Made by a program: the position numbers and the translations under genes
Assembly: GCF_030936135.1 (NCBI RefSeq)
Contig: NC_082608.1
Coordinates: 7,721,035 to 7,785,034 of the forward strand
Length of the DNA stretch: 64,000 bases
Source: Gavia stellata
Taxonomy: Eukaryota > Chordata > Aves > Gaviiformes > Gaviidae
Direction: 5' to 3'
The notes under the pieces: model-generated
Told to the model about the DNA's origin: nothing
What the model saw: only the letters and a program-made list of their open reading frames with translations
Databases searched by the model: none
In this document: positions 1-15,101 of the stretch, piece after piece
Position numbering within the stretch: the stretch's first letter is position 1
Layout of the letters: every line of letters begins with the position of its first letter

Positions 1-1764
1 TTAAGTAACATGTACTCACTATTACGCACATTTTAAAAACCTACCAAGGAATTACACATTAGCCAAAGAGCTATCCTTCGTTATCGAGGCTATGATCAAC
101 TCTATGTAAAATGGAGAAAGAGAAGCTGCAATACCCCAGACACCTTTGAGGAAAGCTGGCTTCTGCCAGCTGCTTCCTCACACACAGTATTCAGGAATTT
201 ATTTGGGAGTTTATTTGTGAGCCTAAGTACAGTCTCATGCAGACAAAGACAGCCAGAGCTCAAAGGCAGCTTATCGCTGCAGGCTGCAAGTCAGCCCACG
301 GCTTTCTGCAGCCATGGAAGACTTCATCCACAAACCCACTGACAACGGAGCGGGCTGTTGCCTCTCACATCAATATTCGCTTACTCCAGAAAATGACTGC
401 TCTTAACATTTAGAAAAGCATGCTGAATCAATGCTAAATGTGACATTTCAGTTAATTATCTAATAGTGGGATTTATGTTTCTTCAAGTTTTCACAGCTAT
501 TCCCATTTTTAAACTAATATATTGATACAAGATAAATTCAAATTAAAAAAGCATGTGACCTAACTAGCTACAAGGGTCTTCAAAAATTTACTTTTGAAAA
601 TACTATGTCTCAGCATCAATGCCAGCCCTGATTTTATCAGTACCAAACTTAGCAATGAAGTCAGCAGTTCACAGTCGTTGCCACAAAGTTCAAAATACAG
701 AAGTGATTTATAGCACACTTAATTATTACAGTTCCTGTTCCAAAGCACTTATGTCTACAAAAGCAATAAAAAAACCCGAACACAAAACATTGTTGAGTCA
801 GAGTTACAAAGGGTCATGTATTCTGTGTAAGGTGCTGAGCAAGCAGTTTCTGTACTGTTCTAGATTCCAATCCCTAAAAAATAAACCAATTTACAAATAA
901 GGCCTCAAGCCAGCAGCCATACCATAGAGACAGACATAGAGGCAGCTCCTGAAATACTGTACAGTACAAAACAAAAATTCTGTATGGACCAAAGCATATA
1001 ATGACGTGGAGCTGTTTCAAAAGAAAAGAAACAACACAAAATTCAAGGCGAAGTTTCAGAACAGGTTTGTATCACTTCAATGTTTATAGCCATTTCTGTA
1101 TTAATAGTGTTGCCATTGCTCTTCCTTCACCTGGCGTTTCCAATGTAAACTGCTAATTGAACAATTCACATTCTTTGTCACATAATTAAGTAGATTTGTA
1201 TCAATGCCTCAGTCACTAAGGGATAGTTTGCCCAAACATTTTAATACTAACTTTTGGGATGACCTGCAGAGGGAAGAAACTAGTACAAAACCTCCTCATA
1301 TTCCCAGAGTACTGGAGTCCACCGATGAGAATTTACTTTTCTCCATCTCCCATATCACAATAAGGATCAACAGGAATTGCATGCAAGACCCCACAACCCA
1401 AACTGTACAGGAGACTATGACAGAAGACGTTCAGAAAACAGTATCAGAACTTAGGATGATCAATAGAAAAAAAAATTTTGTCACTCTCCTAAAACTAATG
1501 ACCAACTTTGGGCACTTATAGAATCCTTCACGTACAAAAGTAATTCATGGTAGAAGATAAACTTGTATTTCAGCTCAGATGAGGGCTTGCCATTTATTAA
1601 GCAAGGCACACATAGGAGCAACACAATCAGAAATCAGAATCAGCAACTAAATACATTTTCCCATGCAAGGGCAGTAATTTCTTTTCTGCCTCAATTACCA
1701 TGCTCTTTTTCAGGAACAATTTCATTTAGCTCTTCCAGAAGGCCAGTGTTTACACAGCACTTAC
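1..1764 (-). other. HEATR3: HEATR3 intron 4 (part)
   Basis: This is AT-rich sequence with no exon I could match to HEATR3 on the minus strand and no convincing plus-strand gene. The short open frames here (619-900, 1204-1521, 1563-1865) have no family features. It is read as intron because exon 5 of the gene has not yet been reached. Confidence 0.6.
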
Positions 1765-5545
<3,781 letters not shown>

Positions 5546-6185
5546 GGCTCCGCGGCCGCCGCGCCGCTCGGCGCCGGCGCACCCACGTGTGCGCCCCCGC
5601 GCAGGCGCGGCCGCGGCCCCGCCGCGCCCCGGCCCCGCCCTCGGCCCGGGCGGCTGCCCCCGCCCCCGCGCCCCTCCGTGCCCGAGGCCCGCTCGCTGCC
5701 AGGGGACGCGCCTTCTCGCTACACACGGAGCGAAGCGGCAACGCCGTCCTCGGCAGGCCCGCAGCCCGGCTCACCGACCCGGCAAGCACCGCCAGCAAGA
5801 TCAGCGAAAGGCCTTCTGTGCTGGGCGAAAGGGGCGCAACTTGCCCCGGCAGCCCGGCAACTCAGCCCAGGCATCAAGGTATCCTTACGTGTGTTCAAGG
5901 ACATGATGTCCACTCCCCATGTTTCCCCCCAGGTCAAAAACTCAAACGAGGAAAACGTGGAATGAAACAATTTCCTCTAACAGCACTTACAGAGGCAGGA
6001 TTGACCTGTAGGATGGAAAACTGGAAGGACTTTCTCTCTGGTGCCAGTATCCTAGATTGTAAGAACCACATCAAATATGGGAAATGTTGGTCCGGTATGA
6101 AAGTTACAGACTTCAGCTATAAACTTCTGAAGTTCTTCTGTGTTCATTTCAGATCTGTATTTGCACAGTACAAAAGAAGATAACA

Positions 6186-7429
6186 TCTGTTTATACAAAG
6201 AATTTATTTTATACACTTTAACCTACAAAATATACAGCAGTTAAAAAGAATGGATGGGCAGAAGACTTACTGGAAAAATTACAGGAGACAATTCTTAATG
6301 TCTCAACTGACAAAGTTCCATCAATAGGCTGCCTTTAAAAGCCTATCTACGTTGTCGTAGGAGTTACTGAAGTTGCAACAGCTTTGCAGTTTTAGTCAAT
6401 TAAAAGTTTGAAACGATTAAAAAGGCACCATGAACAACTTCAACTCTTAAAACTCTTTACAATTTCAGCTATTCAGAAGTTACACTTTATGCATGTAACA
6501 CCCACACCTCGTTTTTAACACTCTGAATAACAAAGTCTGTTATTTTGTTGTGGCACTCTATTATTTTCTTCACCAAATCTGAAGTTACACATTTGCAATC
6601 CTAGTTTCATATTCAGACTATCACAGCATAAAAATCCACTCAGAATGGTCACGTGGACTTAAGATACAGTACAACCTTACAATTGGGAAGATACAAGCGT
6701 ATTTAAGACCATTTTTAAAATATTAAAATCTTAAAATAGCAGTGTTGTGAACCAGATCAAACAAGGAGCTACGTATGACCACAATGAAAGTGGCTGGTGC
6801 ACTATATATACAATTCGACAGATGTGATCCTTGATATACTTGCAAAGTTCTTGAACAGTAAGACCAGTTTTCTCCAGCACAGACAGTCTTTCTGCAAGCC
6901 TTTTAACCAGTTCCAAAAAGAATGACCAGGAGACAAGGACAGCTGTAATGAGTAAGTGTGCTAATACAACATCATGGGAATGGTAAGTGTTCCTGTCAAT
7001 ACTGTTCATGAGAAAAAAAAAAAATCCATACAGCAAATTATTACTTCTTTTCCTGAACATTGGCATCGATCTGCTATTTACAATAGCTTACAAAGACACG
7101 TAACACAAACGAGGTTTGATTTTCAAGTTCAACTTCATAGCCGATTAACATACTTCACCTGTATGTTCTGTTCTAGCTGAAGTAAAAAAGTGACACTAAT
7201 ACTGAAAAAGAGGTAATCAGAAGTAGCAAAAGCACTGATAATATGATAACAAAGAATTTGGATAAATATTCAAGAAAGTAATATTGCACACTTTCACTGT
7301 CAACTGTATAAGACTTTCACTCCCAGGCAGTGACAACCAGTCCTGTTTGTTTTTTTGTTCTCATACTACCTTAAAAAAAGGTCATTTTTGGTTTCCATGG
7401 CAGTGGAAAAAACTGAAGGAAGACAGCCC
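6186..7429 (-). other. CNEP1R1: CNEP1R1 3' untranslated region (inferred)
   Basis: About 1.2 kb of AT-rich sequence runs from the stop codon to an AATAAA signal at 6208-6203 on the minus strand. No other gene is visible here. The extent is inferred from that signal; an earlier cleavage site is possible. Confidence 0.55.
6203..6208 (-). promoter_or_regulatory. Polyadenylation signal AATAAA, probable CNEP1R1 3' end
   Basis: A canonical AATAAA lies on the minus strand, about 1.2 kb after the CNEP1R1 stop and about 660 bp before the HEATR3 ATG, followed by T-rich sequence. Assignment to CNEP1R1 is by position and strand. Confidence 0.5.
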
Positions 7430-7471
7430 TTATTGAACATGAGGCCTAGGTTTCAAAATTAATTTTCCAGT
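7430..7471 (-). CDS. CNEP1R1: CNEP1R1 coding exon 6 (terminal) and stop
   Basis: This exon is 42 coding nt after a T-rich acceptor (TTGCAG). It encodes [13 protein letters not shown] and a TAA at 7432-7430, identical to the conserved family C-terminus as I recall it. Confidence 0.96.
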   Translation of the reverse strand, partial: TGKLILKPRPHVQ

Positions 7472-10400
7472 CTGCAAGACAGAAAAAAAAATAAAGTTTA
7501 GACCCTGAAAGCTGAGCCCAACAATTGCACTTCAAGTTCAATTTTACAGGCTAAGTTTAAAATAACACACAGAACAACACTAAGTATTCTACATTCCAGT
7601 TTTACAGACACACAGAATTTGTTAAGGTGCATACAAGTGCTGTTCAGAAAAAAAAAAACACCACTGTGTGCCTTTTCAAATTATTTGAATTTTTTTAAAA
7701 AAACAAGGTTTAGGCAATCAACCACTAACACTTACATCGTCACAGGACATATTATATTCTGCCAAAACAGTTCGACATCGGGCTGCTATACTGTGTGAAT
7801 TGTGTCAAGGAAAGCAGCTAACACTTGTAGACAGAGTAAGTAAAAACTGAAAAAGCAGTAGGCTTTAATAACAGCAGTAACTACAACAGTTTTAACCTGA
7901 CAAACATGATCAAAGGATACATTGATGGTGCCACCACTCTTTTATGTATTCCAGCAAAGAACAAGCCAATTAGGGTAATACAGCTAATTGTGAAAAATGG
8001 GTGATTCCAAAGCGATGTGAAAAATGACACCTAGGAAAGAAATCAGATTAGTCCCACTATGTATTTTCTAAAACATACAGAAAGTTGCTGCCTAGTTCAC
8101 TTAAAAAAAATACTGCTCCTAGCCATTTCTAAGTACTTGTGAACAATTCTTCAGATGAGCATTCAAGGTGTAGCATTTTGTTAGGCATTGTCCCAGGACA
8201 TATTCCACAACAATTCCAGACAGCTTGAGAGCTTAACTAAAAATTATCTCCCAGTTTCATGGGAGAACCACCTTTAGCCTTTCGGTTTTCAAGATGCAAT
8301 ACCACTTCACTGCAACACCAAGCTATGAAACAGACTACATTCGGAATTAGCGTGATCTTTACCTTTTGTGTCTCCGGGTCTATTAGCCAGTTCCAAGCAC
8401 CAGTTGCTGTGCAGACTGATACCACTATCAGAATCACTGATAAAGAAAAGAGAGTCATAAACAGTATACCTCACTCCTATTAAAAAGCATTTATTTTTCA
8501 TCAGCAGCTCTTAAGCATTTATTTCTTCTCCCAGTTTTGAGGGGGGAAAAGCTGCTACTTGGAAGGTAGAAATTAAAATAGGCAAAGAAACTTCTATTAC
8601 GTGAAATTCTAAAGATTCTGTACAAGTTTCCTGGACAGAACAAGTAGGTACGAAAAATCCAAATTCTGTCAAGTAGAAACATCCTGATGCTTTGAAGAAA
8701 TGAACGTTTCTAACATAACATGGTTAGCAAAAATATCAGTTGGAAGACTGGAGTAAGAGTTGTACCAAATATTCAGTATGCTATTTGAGCTTACGCAGCC
8801 TGGGCAACAGAAATGCAGCACCATTAAATTGCAGAGCAGAACTAAAGCTTCTATCCCGCTAGCTCTTCTACATACAAAAAGCCTGAGGCATTAGTGACAC
8901 ATCTAAGTTGTGTTATGCTCCCCATCCCAATCAACACAATAACAAGGAAGGAAAGCTGACACAGAGAAAAAAAAAAATCACAAAATTTAAACAGGAGCCA
9001 GAAGGCATGTTAGCATTAGCACATGAAGTTTAACAAAAACCTCTACACATCCAGAATGGCTTAGGAAGAATAATCAATTCACTATAAATGGATAATGCTA
9101 GATACGTATTAGAGTAACACAAGATACCAGATTGATTTTGAGACACTACAAAGGGTTGGGGAACAGGGGTTGATGGACAAACAAAACAGAACAAATATAA
9201 AGGTGGAGAAAGCTCATACTCTATTGCACACCCATAAAGCCTTGCAGCTTTCATTGCACATTTGGCAGTTCAGAGTGTTTTCTGTGGAGCCTGAAGTTCT
9301 GGATGCAAATAAAGTCTTTTACCAGGGGGGAGGAAAAAAAAAAGGGGAAAACAAAAAAACAACACAAAGAAAAAGAAGACCCAGAGTTACCAGCCTTTAG
9401 GATCATAGGAAAGAACCTGAAAACCAAACCCAGATATTCATGAAATACTACTTTGTTTGTAAGGTTTGTAAGACTGCTGTAATTACTATTGAGTTGCATA
9501 TTCCTTATCGATATTACAAAAATAAAAACGAAATTAAAAAGTAACCCTAACAAGTTATGTTTTCAAAAGAAAGTTGTAAAAGATCTATCAAAAGCATAGA
9601 GCTGCTTCTCTATATAGATACTTTTTTTCCAGGATAACTCAATGTTAACTTTTTCTCCTGTTAAATACCCCATTATAATTAAAGTAAAAAGTCCCTCTTT
9701 TACATGAATTACAAAACTAGGAAAACAAGCTGTTAGGAAAAAAGTTAGCTAGTGAACACAATACTAGTTATGCAAACCTCATTTAAATATGCTTCGAAGT
9801 TTCCAGTACTTGTTTATTATTATTACATCTGACAGTAAATAGCAACCCTGGAAGCCAAATGCATTCCTACAGTAGGTGTGCACACGTTGGGCAGATCTAC
9901 TTACAAATACCTGCTTGCTTCCCAACTGCTCTGAAACAAGGGGCTTTGGGGATGTGGTGGTGGTGTTTGGTTGGCTGTGTTTTGGGGTGGGGTGGGTTTT
10001 TTGTTGTTTTTGCTTTTTAAGAGGTCTTTCCTCCAGTTCCTTCACTTGAAATTAACCTCTTGGCCTCTCAGGAGAAAAGATACTATTTTATGTATTCTAA
10101 AAAATACCTGTATTCTTTGAGTATGGAAACTTCAGCAGAATCTCACAACAAAAAAACAGTCTGTTTCCACCACGGACTACTGATCCCAAAGCTGGCAGCA
10201 TATCTGTGGTATTTTTTGCCTTCCCCCCTCCTTCAAACTTTCCTGTTAGAACACAGATGGGGACATATTCTGCCCTTACGGCACACTGCTGTTACTTTCT
10301 CACCTTCAATTTTATAGGGACTATCTCACCCAACCATATTTAGTTCAAGTAACTATAGTGACTGTCTGGGAAGTCTGAGCCTTCAAAAAAACCCAACAAC

Positions 10401-13141
10401 AAAAAAAACAAAAAACAAAAAACCCAGAAACAAATGCAACAACTTACTGTCACAACTATTTCCAGAATAATTCAGTCTTGAGCCAATTCAATCTTGACCT
10501 TATTTTTCTAACTCTGGCTAAAGTATTAGTTTTTTATCTTGTATTATCTTGTTACAGAGTGTTTGAATGTAGGCCACAGAAATTTTAAAGAGATTTTAAG
10601 CACAGATTTTTGTTTGGGCAAACATAAATCAAAGATACACACTGATAAATCTAAAAAGCTTGAAAAAGAGAGTCCTTGGAACATCAAACTTACTTCTCCA
10701 ACGTCCTGTAGCTGGTTGCAAACATGAAATATATTCAGTAAGTCTTCTTTCAAAAGCTTTGAGATCTGGGGAGGATGTATATCACACATAATTAGATCTT
10801 CATCTTTTTAGTCAAATGTTAATGTAAAAGATAAAAGGAATTCACTTCCCCCCCCCCCCCCCCCCCCGCCCCGTGCACACCCATTTCTTAAACAGGCAGA
10901 GGAAACAATACAATGATCATTTAGATGTAATAAAAACATTGTCGAAGTAGCCTCACACAACTTTTTAGGTAAAAAGTATAATTATGGAGTTACACTAAAT
11001 GCAAGAAACATTCCCACTTATGGAAAAGAAAATCGATATAGTTGAAAAATCAGAGTATTTTAGACCTCTTTCAAAATACTGAGAGTTAGATTTAGAATAG
11101 CTTAAATAGCCCCTCCACACAGAAAAAAAGTATCACATTTTGGAGTATTAAGTACATCAGGAAACCATTAAGTTCTAATATCTATAGAATGGTAATTAAA
11201 AAAAAGTTGGCCATTTGCCAGCTGTTCAAGGCATTATTTGTAGCAGCATGGCTTTGATGACTTTGCTTGGTAGAAACATTTAGTGCCATAATATATATAT
11301 ACACACATACGTAAAAACGCACAGCAAACACTAGCCCAATGATCGTATTTTAATTCTTTTTTTCTTTACATAGATCTTTCTTATTGCCATCATTCTCCCA
11401 TGGTCCTTCCACTGAAATTGCTGCTAAATGCCGAGCAGCATTTCAAGTTCATACTCCCACTCTGTTAAAAAAAAAAAAATATTAGCCACCTAACGTTTGT
11501 CTACAAGGTGCTGTTTCACCAGAAGTCTATGTTAGATTTAAGCTTCTGTTCAACAAGGTCAATATTTGACAACATTCCAGTCAAAGTTAGAATTCTACCT
11601 CGAGTTAACTTTTTATTAGCATAAATTTAACTTTCAGCTAAAGTGTTTCAGTTAGCATCACTCCGGAATTTTTTTCCTTCAACTTGCAACTACTGCTAAA
11701 TTATATACCAGAGTAAATAAAGCAATTACAGAATAAGATTAGAAGAAATATACCTATTATGATCACTACTAATGCAGTTTTCCAAACTGTAAATTTACTC
11801 TTAAGTGGTTTGCAGGTGAATTCATGGGGGAAGATTACAGCATCTTGACTTCTGCCACAGAGCAGTTGACTAGTCTTAATTACTGACAACAGCCCAGTAG
11901 TTACGTCCTGTCTTCCACCTCCCTTCTGGGGAAGCTAAACCACTGCCAGCAATTAAAGCTAATTAACTGTTCCCTGACTAGCACAAACCCCTACAACTAG
12001 TCACTGAAGTGAGAGAGGGAACATAAGGCATCACATGAAAACCTGCTGTTTAAGAAATAGCACCCTGTAGGCATAAAAATCAAGCTATTGATAACAAAGT
12101 TCTCGAGAAAACACTTTTATAATGTATACAGCATTAAAATAAAAAATGGGAAAAAAAACTTTCAGAAAACCGGAACTTAAAGTTTTAACTTATTTTTGGA
12201 TATCCACATTTTAAGAACCTTCTCTGAGCTTATCACTTTGGCACTTGGCAGCTGTAACTAGCAAGGCACACTTGTTAGATCCCTACAGCTTGTACAGACA
12301 TAGCAACAAAGCTGCGACAACACCGGACTATCATTTTTTGTTGACATGTCTACCTCTACTATCTGCTACAAAACACACGCTAAGTCTGAGACACTGATGC
12401 ATTTTAAAAATCGCTACTAGTCTTATTTCTGGACACTAAAAACTCCTCTGAGGTTTTTGACATCCTGTAAACCGTAACTTCAAAGAAGTTGTAACCCAAA
12501 CCATCAATGTTCTCAGACAAGAGAGGGCTATTTGAGGTCACGTTCTTCAAATGCAAGAGGAGCCTTGGCACAGTGTAACGCCTAGCGTGCAAGATGGGAC
12601 TCACAGCTGTGAGAAATGCATTTCACGTAAAAACCCGCGAGCAGAGAAGTAGTTACCGCAGCACAAGAGGATTTTAATAAGCTAAAGCCGAGAAGGGGCA
12701 CGGAAAGGGAAAGCCCCCTGGGCAGCTCCCTCCTCCCCAGAGAAGGAAGGCGGCTGGCGGGTCGCACACGGAACCCCTCAGCACAGGCCTTCCCGGCGGG
12801 CCCCGCTCTCCGCCTCCGCGGGGCGTCCAGAGAGCAGCAGCAGCAGCCCGCCCCCGAGCCTCAGGATGTGAAGGTGAATCCAGAGACCCCGCCCCAGCTC
12901 GCCTGTCTGGGCCGAGGACGAGCGCCGGCCCCGGGAGCGCAGTGGGGAGGGAGCCAAGGCCTCCCGGGGCCGCTTCGCCCCCCTCAGGGCAGCGCCGCAG
13001 CGGGGGCCCACTCCAGAGGGACGAGGCAGCGCGCTCGGGCAGTCCAGGCACAGAGCCGGAAGCTCCCAGCACGCCAAAGAGGCAGCTCCAGGCTCGCTCC
13101 GGGCCGCCGCACTCACCCTCAGCCTGGTCCAGGGAGTTCAT
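7430..13141 (-). CDS. CNEP1R1: CNEP1R1 (TMEM188), complete six-exon coding region
   Basis: CNEP1R1 is the regulatory subunit of the CTDNEP1 phosphatase (Nem1-Spo7 in yeast). The complex sits in the ER and nuclear envelope and dephosphorylates lipins, so it controls phosphatidate-to-diacylglycerol flow and nuclear membrane growth. Joining 13117-13141, 10694-10765, 8363-8436, 7921-8030, 7736-7790 and 7430-7471 gives 378 nt: 125 residues and a TAA stop, the same length as the human protein. All borders are GT/AG and all phases match. The protein starts [17 protein letters not shown], has two hydrophobic segments (about 33-51 and 69-86) joined by a [11 protein letters not shown] loop, and ends [11 protein letters not shown]. 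Mammalian differences that I recall are single conservative changes. It lies upstream of HEATR3 on the same strand. Confidence 0.98.
7736..7790 (-). CDS. CNEP1R1: CNEP1R1 coding exon 5
   Basis: This exon is 55 nt between CACAG and GTAAGT. It encodes [18 protein letters not shown], the C-terminal cytosolic helix. Confidence 0.97.
7921..8030 (-). CDS. CNEP1R1: CNEP1R1 coding exon 4
   Basis: This exon is 110 nt between TCCTAG and GTATCC. It encodes [16 protein letters not shown] and the second membrane segment [13 protein letters not shown], then KRVVAPS. It ends in phase 2. Confidence 0.97.
8363..8436 (-). CDS. CNEP1R1: CNEP1R1 coding exon 3
   Basis: This exon is 74 nt between TATCAG and GTAAAG. 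It encodes the first membrane segment and the conserved loop: [18 protein letters not shown], then DPETQK. Confidence 0.97.
10694..10765 (-). CDS. CNEP1R1: CNEP1R1 coding exon 2
   Basis: This exon is 72 nt between CCCCAG and GTAAGT. It encodes D9-R32, the cytosolic amphipathic region [20 protein letters not shown]. The longer open frame through here on the same strand is out of frame with the protein. Confidence 0.96.
10848..10867. repeat. Poly-C tract (20 C)
   Basis: An uninterrupted run of 20 C lies in CNEP1R1 intron 1. The length in the assembly may not be exact. Confidence 0.95.
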
Positions 13142-13830
13142 GGCGGGCGGGCGGAGGCAGCGAGCACCGGCCGGGCCCCTCGCCGCCCCGCAGCCACCGG
13201 CCGCCCGCCACCCAGCCCACCCCACACACCGACAAACCCCGCCCCCCGCAACAACACCACACCCTACTGGCCAATCTCCTACTCGCCACTCCCCCCTCAG
13301 CAAGCGCGGTTCGCATTGGTTACAGAGAAGGAATGGGCGTGGCTCGGGCGTGGCCCCAGCCATTTGAGGGCGGTGGCGGCAGGGCGCGGAGCTCGCAGCG
13401 GCAGTGCTGTTGTTGTGAGTGGGGCGGTCGCGAGTGCCCGGCGGGGGCCGTGACGGCCGGTGGGGAGTTCTGGGGATTTTGCTGAGTCTCGGTCCCCTCA
13501 GGACGTGATGCTCACGAGCCCAGCAGGACCTGGGCCCTCCGGGGGCGGCTTCGCGTGGGTATGGGGCTGCTGTCTCCGGTGGGCGAAGGGGTGCGGGGTG
13601 CCCTCCCAGATTTATTCAAGAAGGGCTTTCCCTGAAGCGGTGGCGGGTCCCTGCTGGGCGGCTGTCCCTCTGCCCGCTGCCGGGGAGCGGTGTGGCGCCG
13701 GAGGGGCGGCCTTTAGGTGGGGCAGTGACAGCGGCGTGCCGCTGGGGCCTGTGCCGTGCTGCCTGCCCGGGCCCCGCTCGTCCCGGCTGTGCTTCGGCGG
13801 TAACCATCGTCTGGGGGATGGTAACAGCCG
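12690..13830. promoter_or_regulatory. CpG island, CNEP1R1 promoter, probably bidirectional
   Basis: This CpG-rich block covers CNEP1R1 exon 1 and extends about 700 bp upstream of it. Two CCAAT boxes lie in opposite orientation, at 13271-13275 (plus) and 13315-13319 (minus). Just beyond them on the plus strand is a good GTGAGT donor (about 13416-13421), consistent with a divergent first exon. Initiation sites are inferred, not seen. Confidence 0.8.
13117..13141 (-). CDS. CNEP1R1: CNEP1R1 coding exon 1
   Basis: This exon holds the 25-nt start of the coding region (MNSLDQAE plus one base), followed by a strong GTGAGT donor. The ATG is the first in a good context in the CpG island, and the encoded residues match the family start. 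It is too short to stand out as an ORF. Confidence 0.95.
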
Positions 13831-13876
13831 AAATAGTGTCCAAAAGCAGTGTTTAAAAGTTGGGTTTTTTTTATAG

Positions 13877-13957
13877 CTTGCGAGTGTCCCCTTGGACGTG
13901 CAGAGATCAGCCATGGCCCTCACTGCTGTTTCCTGCTGTCCCAGCTAGGATACAGAG
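13877..13957 (+). other. Exon-like segment, divergent from CNEP1R1
   Basis: This 81-nt segment follows a T-rich acceptor (TTTTTATAG) and ends CAGAG/GTAACC. It contains one ATG with a short frame that stops inside the segment. It could be exon 2 of a transcript starting in the CNEP1R1 CpG island, leading toward the decayed NCOA5-like exons further right. No reading frame supports coding function. Confidence 0.3.
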
Positions 13958-15055
13958 GTAACCGAACTGTTACTTTCCCTAAATGAAAGTTTTTTGAGTT
14001 AATCTGTAACTTGATGAGTGAGCTCTCCAGGGACCAAGACTCTCTGCACCGCCACCTGTTTTCAGCCAACCGGTATTGGAGGTTGGATTGGTGTTCTGTG
14101 GTCCAGTAAGAGTTTTATGTTACTGTCCTCTGACAGCAGTCACTGAGAACTGCAGTGCTCTTAGGGGTGGGGTGTGGTATCCTTTCTCTCGTGTTGTGGT
14201 GCATGGGCAGAGCATTACTTGTGTACAAAGACTTTCTTAAAGGGAATTGGAAAGTAATGAAAATATGATTTGTGGTCATTTTGCTCTCATTGGTTTTAAG
14301 TGTAATGACAAAAAACTGTGTCTTCTAGAAAGTCTTAAGTTACTTTTGCTTTGGTGATGGCCTACTGACTGTAGATGATGGCATAATATTTTTTTTCAGA
14401 GCATTTATGACTTCCAGTTTATTATAGTTTTGCCAGTGTAAAAACCACCAGAAACACCCCTACTGCTGGTAGCTGGAATTCAGTCAGCCATGTGGAAAGA
14501 CTGAGCACCTCAGTGGTGTTTTTTCTGGCTGTGGATAAAAAGTATAGCAGGTATTAGCACTAAAATATTTCACCAAATCAAAAGACGGGAGTCTGGGATG
14601 GACTTACTACAGTCCTTCTGTAGGACTACTGTTGTAGTTGGTAGAATCTTAAATTTATCAGACCCCAAGAAGTTAGATGCTACTCTGAAAAATGGAGTGC
14701 TGTGCATAGCTCTTAGAGATTTCTAGCATCCTGAAAGTATCAGAAAGTTGTAATTTGTACTAGGCTGTTTATACTTCTGTGAGTTTGTTGATGTGCAGAT
14801 CTCCTGCTGATCTTTCGTCTTGCTCTAGCTATTAGGTTTACTTCTGAATAGATACAGGTATCTTAAAGCTGGTTTTTAATCAAGCTTTCATGATGTGTGA
14901 CACTTAAAAGATGAACCTACATCAAGAAAAAAAACTCCAAGAGCAATAATGCTTGAGATACTTAAATTGTAATTCCTTTCTTGTTTGTAATGTAAAACTT
15001 TTTGGACAGTTAAAAATACTTTTATTTCCCTGATTTTTTTTTTTTTTCCAAGTAG

Positions 15056-15101
15056 CTTTTACTCTCTGCCGTACAAGTCTATTGATTGGAGACTAGCTAA
15101 G
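15056..15101 (+). other. Exon-like segment (46 nt)
   Basis: A long T tract and CAAGTAG acceptor precede a 46-nt segment ending CTAAG/GTAAAT. One frame is open through it but is not recognisable. It might be an exon of the divergent transcript. Its phase is not obviously compatible with the RS-like exon at 18939, so membership is uncertain. Confidence 0.2.

Noticed and set aside
12674-13485. Long open frames on both strands around 12.7-13.5 kb
   Set aside because: These are CpG-island composition effects. Only 25 bases of this stretch are coding (CNEP1R1 exon 1).
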